NCBI GenBank assembly: GCA_030043175.1
Contig: JASHYD010000577.1
Span: forward strand, 1-6,628
Origin: Xanthobacteraceae bacterium
GTDB lineage: Bacteria > Pseudomonadota > Alphaproteobacteria > Rhizobiales > Xanthobacteraceae
Direction of reading: 5' to 3'
Length of the DNA: 6,628 nucleotides
The notes under the pieces are model-generated. The model had not been told where the DNA came from, made no database searches, and saw only the letters and a program-made list of their open reading frames with translations. Below, piece by piece: positions 6,037 to 6,628 of the stretch. The position numbers and the translations under genes were made by a program. How positions within the stretch are numbered: the stretch's first letter is position 1; the number at the start of each line of letters is the position of its first letter.

Positions 6037-6628
6037 ATGTCTCCCCTCGTCTCCAACGGCATCGTGCAGACGATCTCGGGCTGGCTTGGCGATGTGCTCG
6101 GCCGCAAACGCTACTTCCTAATCTGTATCGCCATGTTCACGGTCAGCTCGCTCCTCTGCGGGACATCCACCAGTCTCGCGGAACTCATCGTCTTCCGGCT
6201 CGCGCAGGGCTTCTTCGGCGGCGGTCTGCAGCCCAGCCAGCAATCAATCATCCTTGATACATTTCCACCAGACAAGCGTGGCGCCGCGTTCGGGGTCGCG
6301 GCGTTTGCCACCGTCGTCGCTCCCGCGTTGGGGCCGACGCTCGGTGGCTACATCGTGGACCAGTGGAGTTGGCGATGGATTTTCTTCATTAACGTTCCGG
6401 TTGGGGCCGCCACCGTGTTCCTAATTTCGGTGCTGGTCGAGGACCCGCCTTGGCGGCTGAAGAAGAAAAGCCGCGGCATCGACTATATCGGCTTGTCCCT
6501 CATCACCATTGGTCTTGGCTGTCTGCAGATCATGATGGATCGCGGTGAAGACGACGATTGGTTTGGCTCGAACTTCGTCCGGCTGATGACGCTCCTTGCG
6601 TTCCTCGGCATTTTCGGCGCGATCTGCT
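6037..6628 (+). CDS. DHA2-family MFS efflux transporter, 5'-truncated and running off the window
   Basis: This encodes part of an inner-membrane drug/proton antiporter of the EmrB/QacA (DHA2, 14-helix) type. From ATG 6037 there are 197 complete codons without a stop before the window ends. Motif A is visible as GWLGDVLGRKR (6079-6111), the antiporter motif C as APALGPTLGG (6319-6348), and the family signature WRWIFFINVPVG follows. Homology seems to begin near 6040, at the start of transmembrane segment 2. Family members carry about 50-60 more residues, including TM1, before this point. The upstream frame has a TGA at 5956-5958 and no hydrophobic helix after it, and ATG 6037 has no Shine-Dalgarno. 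The 5' end therefore appears lost at a junction next to the integrase promoter region. Whether the remainder is expressed is doubtful; it could be annotated as a pseudogene. Confidence 0.75.
   Translation, partial: MSPLVSNGIVQTISGWLGDVLGRKRYFLICIAMFTVSSLLCGTSTSLAELIVFRLAQGFFGGGLQPSQQSIILDTFPPDKRGAAFGVAAFATVVAPALGPTLGGYIVDQWSWRWIFFINVPVGAATVFLISVLVEDPPWRLKKKSRGIDYIGLSLITIGLGCLQIMMDRGEDDDWFGSNFVRLMTLLAFLGIFGAIC

Noticed and set aside
1..6628. CRISPR array, insertion sequence or known defence system.
   Set aside because: No regularly spaced repeats, transposase motifs or defence-gene signatures were seen on either strand.

Overview
The window looks like a chromosomal segment of a GC-rich alphaproteobacterium, most likely in the Rhizobiales (Hyphomicrobiales). 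Three things point there: a SAM-II riboswitch in front of metZ, a long two-domain dCTP deaminase of the alphaproteobacterial type, and a DUF2167 gene followed by a small site-2 protease gene. This placement rests on family knowledge and not on a database search.

Left part (1-2494). metZ (O-succinylhomoserine sulfhydrylase, methionine synthesis) runs leftward off the window edge. Its leader is unusually readable: a sigma70-type promoter, a SAM-II aptamer starting almost at the predicted transcript start, a possible antiterminator helix, an intrinsic terminator with six T's, then a strong Shine-Dalgarno and ATG. Diverging from it is dcd, a dCTP deaminase built from two DCD-like halves.

Middle part (2597-4283). 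Two genes 13 nt apart form a probable operon. The first encodes a secreted or membrane-anchored DUF2167 protein with a signal peptide and a hydrophobic C-terminus. The second encodes a compact M50 (site-2 type) intramembrane zinc protease with HEMGH and LDGGR motifs. Their function is not established here; a substrate or partner relationship is an attractive inference.

Right part (4399-6628). A complete tRNA-Gly(CCC) gene is followed by the remains of an integrative element. A tyrosine recombinase gene points back toward the tRNA and is broken by one in-frame amber codon, with the reading frame continuing on both sides. Immediately upstream of the integrase, on the opposite strand, is a DHA2-type MFS efflux transporter that begins abruptly near its second transmembrane region, lacks a visible first helix and ribosome binding site, and runs off the right edge. 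I read this as a decayed tRNA-borne island end, with a junction near 5990-6040.

I saw no CRISPR array, insertion sequence, toxin-antitoxin pair or recognisable defence system. The most informative structures are the metZ attenuator, whose alternative pairings can be written out base by base, and the amber-interrupted integrase beside the tRNA.
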